Source: Russula earlei (Eukaryota; Basidiomycota; Agaricomycetes; Russulales; Russulaceae). Taken from it: a stretch of 64,000 nucleotides of DNA. Below the pieces are notes generated by a model that worked only from the letters and a program-made list of their open reading frames with translations, did no database searches and was not told where the DNA came from. The stretch lies in the NCBI GenBank assembly GCA_025769875.1, contig JAGFNK010000182.1, forward strand, positions 1 through 64,000, read 5' to 3'. Positions 1-10,374 of this stretch are shown piece after piece; position 1 is the first letter of the stretch, and each line of letters begins with the position of its first letter. The position numbers and the translations under genes are program-made.

Positions 1-585
1 TTCACACATGGGCAATTCTATGTTGGGGTGTCAAGGGTGACCTCTGTCTCCAACATCAAGGTGATTTGGGAGGAAGAGAAGAGGGAGGCTTCCACCAAGA
101 ATATAGTATATAGTGAAGTGTTACTATAACAAGATGTATGTTCAGTGTATGTATTGTTCATTCTGCTTTACCACATAGAGATATATTTTGCAAGCTGCAA
201 CAAAGAATGGATCTCCTCTCTGTTTATGAAGTGAAAAAGATGAAACATAGTGATGAGTTGATTACTTTCTGTTTAAGCAAGAAAGGGATTATGCAATGAG
301 GCTTTAAACAAAAATGGATTACACCCAAGCAATTACACCCAAGCAATGGCGGGGGTTTGGGGGCGCAGCCCCTGACAAGTTTAAATTTCATGCCTAAGGC
401 ATGGCTTGCAGGCTGCTACGAAGTGCTGGAGGATGGTTTGCAAGCTTGCTCACAAGCCATGCTGTAGGCACAAAGTGCAGCTTGCAAGCCATGCTGTAGG
501 CATGAAATTACAACTTGTGGAATGAAACTCAACTTCATGATTTTCAGAAATTTCTGATTTTGATCTGAATGTAACAAGCTGAATG
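1..585. other. No gene recognised; short direct repeats
   Basis: I see no supportable coding region here. A roughly 20-bp motif containing caagccatgctgtaggca occurs twice (around 452-470 and 484-503), and an imperfect palindrome around catgcctaaggcatg lies near 390-405. This resembles decayed repeat sequence next to the LTR fragment that follows. Confidence 0.4.
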
Positions 586-710
586 TAACAAGGAGCATAG
601 AGAATTTATTTCTCCTGAGGGGGAATGCCAAAATTTGAGGGATCAAATTGATCCCAGGGACGCGCGCGTTGCGCTCCTCCGCACGCGCCGCTGGCGGCCC
701 GAAACCGCCT
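586..710 (-). repeat. Fossil LTR fragment of the element E family
   Basis: Read on the minus strand, this stretch follows the first ~120 bp of the element E LTR (49,105 onward). It has a near-identical ggcggtttcgggcc start, the gcggaggagcgc block, the gggatca...tgatccc inverted repeat and the ccctcagg motif in the same order. The outer base is changed (A for T) and no matching second LTR or target duplication is visible, so it is a truncated solo LTR or fragment. Confidence 0.7.
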
Positions 711-1077
711 CGCGCGCATATGTGCAACGCCTCTCTCTGGTCGCTGCACGCACGCATTCACTCAATCAATTCCGTATTATGAACTACCAAGTTTCTACAC
801 AAAGGATGTGCCTCCTCCGTGCCTGTACCTTGGAATTTTACACAGGATTCGCGCACAACGTCACCTCAAGGCACGGAAGTCACGTCTTGTGGGGACGTTT
901 GTATAGTCCCTGGCCGTAGCTTTTCCGTGTTCTCATTTTTGTTCTGATTGAGGGACATCATTCGCCTCGCCCGTGAAGATAAGCAAGTTATTAGGTTTGA
1001 CATGCAGGCGTTCGACAGGCAGGGGTGTTTTGGACAGCGATGCCAGTGATGCTCCCAGTGGATGAGACCTTGGAACG

Positions 1078-1086
1078 GTACATAAA
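1078..1086 (+). promoter_or_regulatory. TATA-like motif upstream of duplicated gene copy 1
   Basis: The sequence gtacataaa is followed by a ccccaaacccctc block about 225 bp before the start codon. The same arrangement occurs before copy 2 at about 3,305. Conservation between copies whose flanks have diverged suggests a core promoter, but the distance implies a long 5' UTR or a 5' UTR intron. Inference only. Confidence 0.35.
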
Positions 1087-1309
1087 CCCCAAACCCCTCT
1101 CCGCAATGTTTATCAATCGCCAGTCGCGGTCATTCTGTGCGTCTTTCGCTTTCCTGCCAGTCTCCCTTTAGGCTGAGAGTTATGTCTGCAACAGCTATCT
1201 TGCCTCAATTTTGTTCAGGTTGGTGTTCTACTACCTTCACTTGTCGTAGCGTCCCACTCGCTGAGCGCCGTGACATGGATCGACGCCCAATTCTCATCCT
1301 ATTAATTAG

Positions 1310-1869
1310 ATGGGAAACTTCCAATCCAAAAATGATTCCGGTGTTGACCTGACCATCACCTTCCCGGATAGTCAGGTGTTCGACCTCAAGGATAAGACTG
1401 AACTGAATTCCACAGAGACTGGCGAATATCTTGTCAACAATAAGGTCCCGATTTATTCCTTCACGCTCTATCAGGGTATTACCATTGCGGACCTAACCTC
1501 CATTGATTTGGTAAGTCTGTCATATTTGGACCGAGTTCAACGCGTCGATTAGATCCAAACCCCCCAACTCGTTAGGATGGAAGCGTCACGTTCAAGAATA
1601 GCACAGAGTCGGACCTCACCTTGGTTTTGCCGACCGGTGTGGCGACGTCTTTTCCCAAAGGGAGTACCGCAAACTATTCGAACACGGGAACATATTCGGT
1701 TCATGCCGGCCCAACCCTCCCCACGCCAATTTATGACTTCAAGTACCATAGAGGTACTCTCTCCATCGCGACGAATGTCATTTTCTCGGAACCCGTAAGT
1801 TATCATGCTTATTCTTGGAGATCAGCCTGTTGATCAAGTCTAATCAATATTTTTTAGCAAGGGAAGTGA
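1310..1869 (+). CDS. Small two-module protein of unknown function, copy 1 (3 exons)
   Basis: Exons 1310-1510, 1576-1794 and 1858-1869 give a protein of about 143 residues. The introns begin gtaagt and end ttag/tttag, and each exon length is a multiple of three. I do not recognise the family. The protein consists of two related modules of about 60 residues, the first encoded by exon 1 and the second by exon 2. Both share a DLT(I/L) beta-strand motif, a proline, a later TGxY motif and a tyrosine-rich IYxF-like strand. There is no signal peptide or membrane segment, so it is probably cytosolic. The last exon encodes only three residues (QGK) and the stop. It is paralogous to the gene at 3,553-4,121 through the surrounding tandem duplication. 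A beta-sandwich fold is plausible from the alternating hydrophobic pattern, but this is inference. Confidence 0.7.
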
Positions 1870-2107
1870 GGATGGGAACCAAGCCAACCATGAACAAGGC
1901 GGCCAGCCCTACACGACTTCAGATTCAACGAGTCTGGATATTTTCCCTCGTGCCTGTGCTGGTTGATATCGTGTACTTGTATCTCTGTTCCTACTTTATA
2001 TGTAAATCTCGTGAGCTCCCCTTGTGTGTCCTTAAATTGAACTCCAACGCAACGTTCGAGGTTGAGTGGAGAGTATTAGAGGTAATACAATGAGCAGGAA
2101 TGGGCAA

Positions 2108-2169
2108 GCCGAGTCTGCTTGTAGCGGACGATAAATGTCCAATATATCGTCCTCCCGAGCAGACTCGGC
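2108..2169. repeat. 62-bp fold-back element
   Basis: Perfect 12-bp inverted arms (gccgagtctgct at 2108-2119 and agcagactcggc at 2158-2169) enclose a second perfect inverted pair, ggacgata (2126-2133) and tatcgtcc (2145-2152). The result is a nested hairpin. It could be a tiny MITE-like insertion or a transcribed hairpin; no target duplication was obvious. Confidence 0.6.
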
Positions 2170-2204
2170 GGTCGTTACAGATCATTTTGTTGAGCACTAG
2201 CAAT

Positions 2205-2470
2205 GTGCAAGACATGGCATACATCCACTCGCTGCAGCAAACTCACGCCTCGCTGCTGCGGGACGCGGCGCAGAACACAGCAAGGGCACGGGCGGAGGTG
2301 GAGCTGTTGTGGGATTAGAGCACAGAGGCGCACGTGAGGGTGCTCTAGGCTGCGCCGGCCGTCACTGCGGAGAGGTCCGTTAGTTCAGGGGCTTTGTGAA
2401 GACCGAGGAGGCGCAAAGAGGAGTGGGAGACGGTGATAGGAGGACATCGCTTTTCGTGTGGTGCGGCGTA
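2205..2470 (+). pseudogene. Decayed fragment of the coiled-coil gene at 19.9 kb
   Basis: The translation reads AYIHSLQQTHASLLRD followed by a TARARAE motif. This closely matches the coiled-coil protein encoded at 19,856-20,413, which has AYIRSLEQARASLLRD. A later stretch around 2,385-2,450 corresponds to its C-terminal RRREEWE region, with in-frame stops in between. The fragment lacks the N-terminus and is interrupted, so it is a pseudogenised partial duplicate. Confidence 0.75.
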
Positions 2471-3065
2471 AGGGGCTGAGAACGTTATTGTTTTTGCACT
2501 GTTGATCGCTCGGCATTGTCATGGAATATCGTAAGGTAAGTGATGCTCATGCCATGATCATGAGAAGATGGGAGAGGACGATCATGACGTCGGCGTTACA
2601 AACTGTCCGGACTTGGGCCTTTTTTTTTTTTTTGAATCCGAATTTGGATTCCGCAGCGCGTATTACAGAGGCGGTCACGGGCTAGGTAGCGCGACGTATT
2701 GTGCTTAGGCGTTATAGTGTTATGTGTAGGTAGTCCGCTGTCAGTTCTAGGGTAGTGGATGGTGGTGTGGAACATCTCATATTTCCCTTCTCTCCCTTGT
2801 TCCTCCTGGATCCCAGGTTTCTCCCGGTTTGAGGCACGCTTTAGTTTCTTTTGAGAAAAGCAGCGTGCTTTGCGCCCGCTCGGGGTGGTTGAACATCTGA
2901 GCGATGTTTCGTGGGCGGCTTCTTGTTGACAGATGTCTACGCGCGCGTCGTTGTAGAGGGGCAGGACAGGAGCACGTGGGGGGATTCTCCGCATTGGTGG
3001 CATGACCGGACTTGGGCCTTGATCCTTTCAATGTGGCTCTTCAATTCTCTGTGCCTGTGCCTTGC
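2471..3065. other. Intergenic, no gene recognised
   Basis: This stretch contains a poly-T run near 2,619-2,633 and open frames on both strands without recognisable motifs. I see no conserved gene. Confidence 0.4.
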
Positions 3066-3552
3066 GTCTTACGGATTCACGCACAACGCAACGGCAAAGC
3101 ATGGAAGCCATGTCTTGCGGGGCCTTTTGCATAGTTCCTGGCCGTCGCGTTTCCGTGTTCTCATTTTTGTTCTCATTGAGGGACAACATGTGCATCGCCC
3201 GTTCGTGAAGATGTCGACAAGGAAGCATACAATGTCTATACCTCTGACGGGCGTGGGGTTTTGGATGGCAGTGACGGACGCTCCCCATGATGGACCTTGG
3301 AAAGGTACATAAATCCCAAACCCCTCCGCGAAGTATAACAATCGCCAGTCTCAGTCAGCCTTGCGCGTCTTTCAATTTTCTGCCATTCTTCTATTATCCA
3401 CCAGGCTGAGATTTAGTTCTCCAACAGCTATCTTGACTTGAATTTCACAATCTCGATTTCGTTCAGGTTGGTGTTCAGTCCTCCAGTCGTAGCGTCCTTC
3501 ACCTCGGAGTACTATGACATCGACTGACGCAAACGTACCCAACCTATATTAG

Positions 3553-4121
3553 ATGGGAAACCTCATTTCCAGCAATCATTCCGGTGTTGACCTGACCTTG
3601 ACTTTCCCGGACAGTCAGGTCGCGGCCTTCAAGAAGGGGGACGAACTAAATTCGCCAGAGACTGGCGAATTTATTGTGACAAATGGGGCCACCCCACTTT
3701 ACACCTTCACGCTCTATCAGGGTATCCACAATACCGATATTATTTCTATCAATTTGGTGAGTTTATCATATCTGGACAGCCTTCAACGTTCGACTAGAAG
3801 TAATCTCCCGAACCTCATTAGAACGGGTTCGTCAAGTTCAAGAATAACACCAATGGAGACCTCACTTTGGTTTTGCCGACCGGTGTCGCGACGGCTTTTC
3901 CAAAAGGGCAAAGCTTCGAGTATTCGAACACGGGAACATATTCTGTCCACGCCGGCCCGAGCCTTCCCACGCCAATTTATGACTTCAAATATCATAGGGG
4001 TATTATCGTCATCGATGTGAATGAAATTGTCAAGCAGCCACCCGTAAGTTCTCATGTTTACTCTCGGACGTCAGCCCGTTGATAATCCATACACGACGAT
4101 GTTCTTCAGAAAGCGAATTGA
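3553..4121 (+). CDS. Small two-module protein of unknown function, copy 2 (3 exons)
   Basis: Exons 3553-3756, 3822-4043 and 4110-4121 give a protein of about 145 residues. The introns begin gtgagt and gtaagt and end ttag and tcag. The architecture matches copy 1: module 1 (about residues 10-62, exon 1) and module 2 (about residues 74-128, exon 2) share the DLTL strand, a F.KG-like turn, a TG(E/T) motif and a Y.F strand. The third exon adds only KAN and the stop. The exon boundaries coincide with the module boundaries, which suggests an ancestral exon duplication. No signal peptide or transmembrane segment is visible. I do not recognise the family and assign no function. Confidence 0.75.
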
Positions 4122-4295
4122 GGATTGGAACCAAGCCCGCTGGTACGAACAAATTCGGATTCAACTCTGGACACTTTCACACTCGTGCCCGTGCTGGTTG
4201 ATATCGTGTACTTTTTGTCTCTACTTCTATTTCTGCTTTCTGAATTTGCATGGATCTCGTGAGCCTGCGTTGCTGTGTGTAGTCTAGTCTAGGAC

Positions 4296-4432
4296 TGTCG
4301 AGCCGCTCGGCTCGAAACCGTTTCGAGCCGAGCCGGAGCCGTATTTGAGCCATGGCTCAAAAGTAAGCCATTCAACGGCTCGTGGCTCGAAACCGCTCGA
4401 AACAGCGTGAGCCGTTTCGAGCCATTTTGAAG
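4296..4432. repeat. Palindrome-rich repeat built on ggctcgaaac
   Basis: A 14-bp perfect inverted pair (gctcggctcgaaac at 4305-4318 and its complement at 4320-4333) is separated by one base. The motifs ggctcgaaac and gtttcgagcc then recur at about 4384-4432 in both orientations. This looks like a small fold-back repeat. A short match, cggctcggctcgaaaccg, also occurs inside element A near 9,051. Confidence 0.6.
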
Positions 4433-4433
4433 T

Positions 4434-4794
4434 GCCAGATTTGGATATGGTTGCTTGATATGGAGAGTCATCTGCCATGCCTATTCCTGGATTCTACCTT
4501 GCTCCTTGGCTCCTGAGCCAATGTTGCCATCCCAGAATGAGAGCATTCTCAGAACAGAAAGTAGTAGAAATGGCCCAAATGGGACAGCTCAAATTGGCTC
4601 CATTTTTTCCATCTTCATCAGTTGTGGACATGTGGTCCTATACCTCATCTTTTTATATTCATATCCACCTTGATGCAAGTGCCACTCATATGAGCCTCAG
4701 CAGGATCTTGGGTGCTCCTTCCCCTGCAGAGGCTGCACTGTCTCCTACCCAAGCTGCCCACATTCTATCAGAAAGCTCAGCAACAAACTCACTG
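4434..4794. other. Intergenic, no gene recognised
   Basis: This is CpG-poor sequence between the palindromic repeat and element A. I see no coding region or repeat with a clear boundary. Confidence 0.4.
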
Positions 4795-4799
4795 TACAC

Positions 4800-5059
4800 T
4801 GTAGAAAGGTATCTATAACGAGTGCTCAGTCTTATTGTAGAAGACTACACTAAGTGGGTATCCTGACCTATAATGAGTGCTACAAAAAGTGTAATTAGTT
4901 GTGTATGTAGGTAACGAGAGTGTGACTAACCTCAGTCTTATTGTAGAAGACTGAGGGATGGGAAAAAAGATGAAAAATGAACTATATACATGTCCGTGCA
5001 TTCATCACGTGCCACGTGAGTGTATGACCAAACCATGATGCTGAGGCTGCACTCCAACA
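4800..5059 (-). repeat. 3' LTR of element A (260 bp)
   Basis: The LTR starts tgtagaaagg and ends ctccaaca. It contains two hairpins: agtctt...aagact (4828-4846) and a stronger one, cctcagtctt...aagactgagg (4930-4956). The stronger hairpin is first in element orientation. Confidence 0.9.
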
Positions 5060-5134
5060 CACCCCCTCAGCCTGCGTGGTGCAATCCCATCTCATCTGAA
5101 AACTTATCATGCTTCTCATGTGTGAGGCCTTTGG

Positions 5135-8100
5135 TCAAAATGTCAGCAACCTGGTCTTCAGTAGGAATGTACTGAAGGCAGATCTCATCTCTTCACTCTC
5201 GACTTTGTGTCGCAAGAAGTGGTGCCAGACTTCAATGTGTTTGGTCCGGTCATGGAACTCGGGGTTGTGCATGATGGCGATTGCGGATTGGTTGTCCACA
5301 TGAAGAATGGTTGGGGGGTGAGTGTCTATTCCTAGTTCACTTAACAGATGTCTGAGCCAGATTAGCTCCTTTGTGGCATGGGCAGTGGCAATGTATTCAG
5401 CCTCAGTGCTCGAGAGAGCCACAGAGGTCTGTTTCTTGGAGCTCCAGCTGATTGTGCCCCCTCCAAGCATGAACACGAAGCCAGATGTGGACTTGCAATC
5501 ATTAACATTGCTTGCCCAGTCTGCATCTGTGAAACCATGCAGTATAGTACCACCAGGGGTTCCGCGTTGGAAGACAAGTTGGCTGCTACTGGTGGCTTGG
5601 AGGTATCAGAACACGTGATCAAGGGCGCGTTGGTGCTCAGGACCTGGGTTCATGGCATGTTGCCCGAGGGCTGCGACTGTGTATGTGAGGTCAGGGCATG
5701 TGCTGAGCATTGGGTACATCAGTGCGCTGATGGCACTCTGATACAACTTTACATTGATTTCGGGGGAGGTGAGTTTAGTGAGATGCTCATTTGTGAGGGT
5801 CGGTGTGCTGATCAGGCGCACATTAGATTTCCCATGCCTCTCCAGGGTTTCAATTATGTGTTTTTCTTGAGAGAGGGCAATCCAGCCAGCATTGCAATCC
5901 TGAGTGATGTGCATGCCAAGGATCCAGGATATTTCACCTAAATCAGTCATCTCGTAGTGTTGTTTCAAGGCTGATTTGTCTCAGTTGATAGTTTCAATAG
6001 AATTTGATACCATAGTGATATCATCAACATATAATGTGATGATGGAGACATCTCCATCGTGCATTCAGGTGAAAATGGCATGGTCGGCATTGGTGCGTTG
6101 GTAACCCATGGCACTGAGCTTGCCACAGATATCCTCGTACCAAATGCGTCCACCCTGTTTTGTGCCATAGAGAGCTTTGATTAGATGCAATACCATGCCT
6201 TGGGGAATGTCAAATCTGGGGGGAGGTTCCATGAAGATCTCCTCTTTGAGTTCCCCATTGAGGTATGCAGATTTTATGTCCATTTGGTGGACCTCTAGAT
6301 TTCATTTGGTGGCGAGGGCCAGTATCACGCACAAGGAGGCAAACTTAGCGACGGGCATGAAGGTCTCGTTGTAATTGATGCCCTCAATTTGCATGAAGCC
6401 CTGTGCGACGATGTGGGCTTTGTATTTCTGTATGGAGCCATCAGGTCCTCGCTTGATGCGAAAGACCCATTTGCTCCTGACAACCTTGTGGTCTTTGGGA
6501 CGCAGGGCGACCTCATACCTGCCCATGTGCTTGAACGAGCAGTGCTCTTCCTCACATGTGACTTCCCACTCAACTGCATTGGGTTGGGCCATGGCTTGTG
6601 CGTAAGTGCATGGGTCATCAGTTATGGTGGTTTGGGCCATGTTAACACATTCAATGTTGCATTTTCATGATCCATATGAAGTGACTGTGTAGCGAGGGTC
6701 GTTGTCGCAGACTGGCGTGCGGGTTGTGCATTTAGGCCGGGTGTTTGCCGGTTCAGGCAGGGCAGGCAGCTGTGGAATAAGTGTATTTTCAATCTCTGTT
6801 TCACTTTCACTTTCTGATTGATGGTTGGACAGAGACTGTTTAGGAGGAGGCATTTCTATGGACACTGTTGTTGTCCCTGCATTGTCATGTTGGATGATAA
6901 CACGTTCAAAGGACTGGGACTGAGTTGGTGGGCCCCCTTCATCAAAAATGACATCGTGGGACTCCAGGAGGCGATGCGTGGGGCGATGCATTAAGTGGTA
7001 AGCCTTGCGAGTTTGCGAGTACCCAAGGAAAGTGCACACTAAGGACTTAGCAGCCAATTTGGTGCGTTTCTTGTCTGGGATGTGGACGAACGCACAGGAA
7101 CTGAAAATGCCAAGGCATGAGACGTTGGGTTTGTTCCCACTCCAGGCCTCCTTGGGGGTGGAGTTGTCAAGGGCGCGCATGGGTGTGATGTTGTGCAGGA
7201 GGGCCACATACTCAAGGGTGGCATACCAGAATGATTCTGGTAAGTCAGCATCAGTCAGCATCGTGCGGACCTTGTCGAGGAGCATCCAATTCATGCGCTC
7301 AGCCACACCATTATGCTGTGGGGTGTGGGGTGTCGTGAGCTCCTGTTTGATGCCTTTGCCCTCAAGGTACTTGGTGATCTCATTGCCCGTGTATTCACCC
7401 CCTCCATCACTGTGGAGGACCTTCATGCGCTGGCCAGTTTCAAGTTTGGTGTGGGCAATGAATGCCTTCAGGTGACGCGTGACGTTGCTCTTGTGGCGCA
7501 ATCCCTCAACAAACACCTTCTGAGAGTGATCGTCAATGAAAGTGACAAAGTACTCGAAGCCTTGGTGTGAGCAAGTGGATAGTTTGCCACAGACGTTGGA
7601 AAACATGCAGCCCAGTACTGTGGCAGCGCATGTGTCGGTTGACCTCTGGATTTCGTGGCGTGTTTGCTTGCCCTTTGAGGCAGGGTTCACAGGGGGTAGA
7701 TGATGCAGTGCCAGTTATTTCCATGCCCTTGACCATGCCCTTTCTGGCCATGCGTAGCATGGTGTTGATGTTTAGATGGCCTAGGCAGCGGTGCCAGGTT
7801 TTGATGTCAGCCTTAGAGGCCATGCTGTGAGCGATGAGAGCATGCTCCTCTGTGGCTCTCACATCCTCACCTTCTGCCGGGAAGTCATCAACGTGCATCA
7901 TGCATGCTGTTTCCAGGATGGCTGTTGTCATGTCCATCACATATAAGTTCCATTGAAGGTGCCCATCACATGTGAGGTGCCCCTGCTGGTTTAAGAGCTG
8001 GCAGCTGTTTCCAGTGAATCGGACATCAGCACCACGCTTCATGAGGTGAGCGACTGATAGGGGGTTGCTGTTGAGGTCAGGAACAAAAAGGACATCTTGG

Positions 8101-9298
8101 AGGATGGCGTTGTGCCATGTTCCATTGGTGTGCATGCAGATGGGAATGCATCCGATGCCGGTGGCATGAATGGCGCTGTCGTCTCTGAGAGTAATATGAG
8201 TATGGGGCGTGAGGGCAGTGAATGATGAGAACCAGCTGCGGTTTCAGCTCATGGTGCGCAATGCACTGGAATCGACTATCCAGCGATGCTGGGTGGATGA
8301 GTCATGATGCACTGGGAAGGCGAATGCTTTGTTGTCACATGGTGAGGGGTCAGCAACAATGGCACTGAATAGTTGTACTGTGCTCTCACTGGGGTCTGTG
8401 ACTGCAATCTTCGCAGTTGTGGATGGCTTTGTGCCTGCGGAGGTGGTTGACGCCCCCTTCGCCTCCTGCTCCTTCTTCAATTTTCGGCACTCCTTTACAT
8501 TGTGACTGCAGATGTTGCAGTGTGTACAATGTTTCTTGGACTTGTCTCCTTGTTTATTCTTCCCATTTGCTTTCTTGGCTGCTTTGGCGAAGAAGGCGGT
8601 GGCACCGATCCCCAACGCGCACACGCAGCATTGCTCTTCACCAAGGATTTGGGATGTGACAATGTCAGTTGAGATCTCATCGGTTTTGATAGAGTATAAG
8701 ATCGTCTTGAGGGTCGACATGGATTCAGGTAAGGCTAATATGATGACATATGCAAGGAATTTGTTTTCAAGTGGAAAGCCAAGGTTTGCAAGGGTGCGAG
8801 AGGCGCATATGAGTTTATTGATTTGAGGGTCGAGTGGTTCGTCTTCGGAGAGCATGGTCCGAAGCAACTCCTCCATTAGGTGTGCCATGCATTGTTCGCC
8901 CTTTCCTTCATAGCAGGCACATAACTTTTCCCAGCAACCTTTAGCATTGTTGATTCTGAGGATGGTGCTTAGTGGCTCATCTGATATGGTGAGGGAGATT
9001 TGCACGCACGCCTCTCAGTCTCGGTATGACCAGTCGTAGTGCTGTCGCCGGCTCGGCTCGAAACCGTTTGGTCTGGCTTGGTATATGTGCCGTCTACTAC
9101 TGTCCAGAGCTCTCGAGTTCGAGAACCATTTGAACATGGTGCTTCCAGAACATAAACTTGACCCCTTCTTGTTGAGAAAAGGGACATCATAGTGTTGCAG
9201 TGGCTTTTTGGCTCGATGTCGTGGCTCCTGAGGAGGAGGCATTTCCACCTTGCAGCAAGGATGTGCTGGTGCCTTGTGCCATTACTATGTTGTGACAT
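5135..9298 (-). pseudogene. Element A gag-pol remnant
   Basis: The recognisable pieces in coding order are: gag (about 9298-8400) with a CCHC knuckle CTHCNICSHNVKEC; a protease-like WIVDSSA, where the usual DSG is DSS; the pre-integrase HRCLGHL motif (in 8135-7533); the integrase core with HSDGGGEYTG and NGVAERM (7690-6665); an in-frame TGA; the reverse transcriptase start (6640-6302); DIKSAYLNGE (6283-6065); a YVDD box at 6020-6031; and RNase H with SWSSKKQTSVALSSTEAEYI (5476-5135). Frame changes and stops separate the pieces. The TGA after integrase is in the same frame as the downstream reverse transcriptase. Confidence 0.9.
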
Positions 9299-9359
9299 TT
9301 TGAAATTCTGGGTGCGTGTAGTTATTTGGCTTGTTTAGAGACAACCAGGTCTCATAATC

Positions 9360-9512
9360 TGTAGAAAGGTATCTATAACAAGTGCTCAGTCTTATTGTAG
9401 AAGACTGAGGGACAGGAAAAAAGATGAAAACGAACTATATACATGTCCGTGCATTCATCACATGCCACGTGAGTGTATGACCAAACCGTGATGCTGAGGC
9501 TGCACTCCAACA
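9360..9512 (-). repeat. 5' LTR of element A, internally deleted (153 bp)
   Basis: The ends match the other LTR, but about 107 bp is missing exactly between the two hairpin copies. A single fused hairpin, ctcagtcttattgtagaagactgag, remains near 9385-9410. Recombination or slippage between the two direct hairpin copies explains this simply. Confidence 0.85.
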
Positions 9513-9517
9513 TACAC

Positions 9518-10027
9518 TACCACCTCAAAGATCTCAGGGTTGACCTCCTGCCACCCATCAACATTACAGGTACCCCCATCCCCCACCACTAGTCCAACAG
9601 TCAAAGCTTCTACCACCCAGACATCACTGCTTGTTATGATTGCCCACTTAAGATAGCACACATGATTGAGATAAGATCACAGGTGATTAATGTCAATGAC
9701 ATGCATGCAAGGGCAACTGAGAAACCCATTTAATTGATATAGTTATGATGTGATCCTACCTTGTGATTCAGATAGTTTCTATCTCATCTTGTAGATAGTG
9801 CAGCTGATGATCAGCTGTGATTTAGCTTTGATCACTTGAGTTACCTACAATCACAGGCTTGTATATGCAGACTTATTGACTCAAACAGTAGTTTGCTCAG
9901 TTTTCTTTCCCCTCAGTGATCACTTACATGCATGATACTGAGTGCCTTGCTTAATCTTATCTAGCAATTCCCATGCACATATGCTGCATGCACATTTGGC
10001 TGCTGCACACATACTCCATTGCACACT
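9518..10027. other. CpG-poor spacer with a fossil hairpin LTR motif
   Basis: No gene is visible. The segment 9911-9942 (cctcagtgat...tactgag) resembles the first LTR hairpin of element F with CpG sites changed to TpG or CpA, so this may be an old LTR of that family. The full extent is not resolvable. Confidence 0.45.
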
Positions 10028-10032
10028 CAAAT

Positions 10033-10283
10033 TGTTGAAGCTAAAGGAAGCTTTGCTCAGTCTTGTGTGTGAAAGACTATATTGGTTAGTTATCTAACCT
10101 ATAGGGATGATAGCTATGTACAGCATTAGCTTTAAAGGAGTGTAAAGGAATGTGTAGTACTGACCTCAGTCTTGTGTGTAAAAGACTGAGGAAACGAATG
10201 CAATAACTAAATTATTCTAATTATTTACACATACAGTCTGGATTGTCCCATTCATGCTGCACTTAGCAGCTGCACGTCCAACA
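10033..10283 (-). repeat. 3' LTR of element B (251 bp)
   Basis: The LTR begins tgttgaag and ends gtccaaca. It carries two hairpins: agtctt...aagact at 10059-10078, and the stronger cctcagtctt...aagactgagg at 10164-10191. Confidence 0.9.
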
Positions 10284-10374
10284 TGCCCCCTCAGACTGAG
10301 TGGTGCACGTTTACTCCTCCCATCTCCATTGTGAAACCTTGTGCTTCTCTGGCTGGGACCTCTTTTTCAATACA

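Larger units (their letters stand above)
839..4285. repeat. Tandem segmental duplication (units ~839-2,030 and ~3,066-4,285)
   Basis: Two direct units of about 1.2 kb share upstream sequence (a block with ttccgtgttctcatttttgt at ~928 and ~3,150), a TATA-like gtacataaa motif, the complete three-exon gene and the 3' flank (gtgctggttgatatcgtgtac near 1,957 and 4,191). Both gene copies keep open exons and conserved splice sites, so both are plausibly functional. About 1 kb of unrelated sequence, including a coiled-coil pseudogene fragment, lies between the units. Confidence 0.8.
4800..9512 (-). mobile_element. Element A: decayed Ty1/copia LTR retrotransposon
   Basis: The element is bounded by LTRs at 4800-5059 and 9360-9512 (TG...CA termini) and by a 5-bp target duplication, tacac (4795-4799 and 9513-9517). 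The coding strand is minus. The primer-binding site abuts the 5' LTR at 9346-9359 (caggtctcataatc on the plus strand) and a purine tract with gagggggtg abuts the 3' LTR. The internal order is gag, protease, integrase, reverse transcriptase, RNase H, which defines the copia superfamily. Many stops and frameshifts show that it is dead. Protein similarity places it in the same lineage as elements B and D. Confidence 0.95.

Noticed and set aside
5378..5941. Plus-strand 187-codon frame
   Set aside because: It is the complement of element A reverse transcriptase and RNase H; the plus-strand translation shows no motif.
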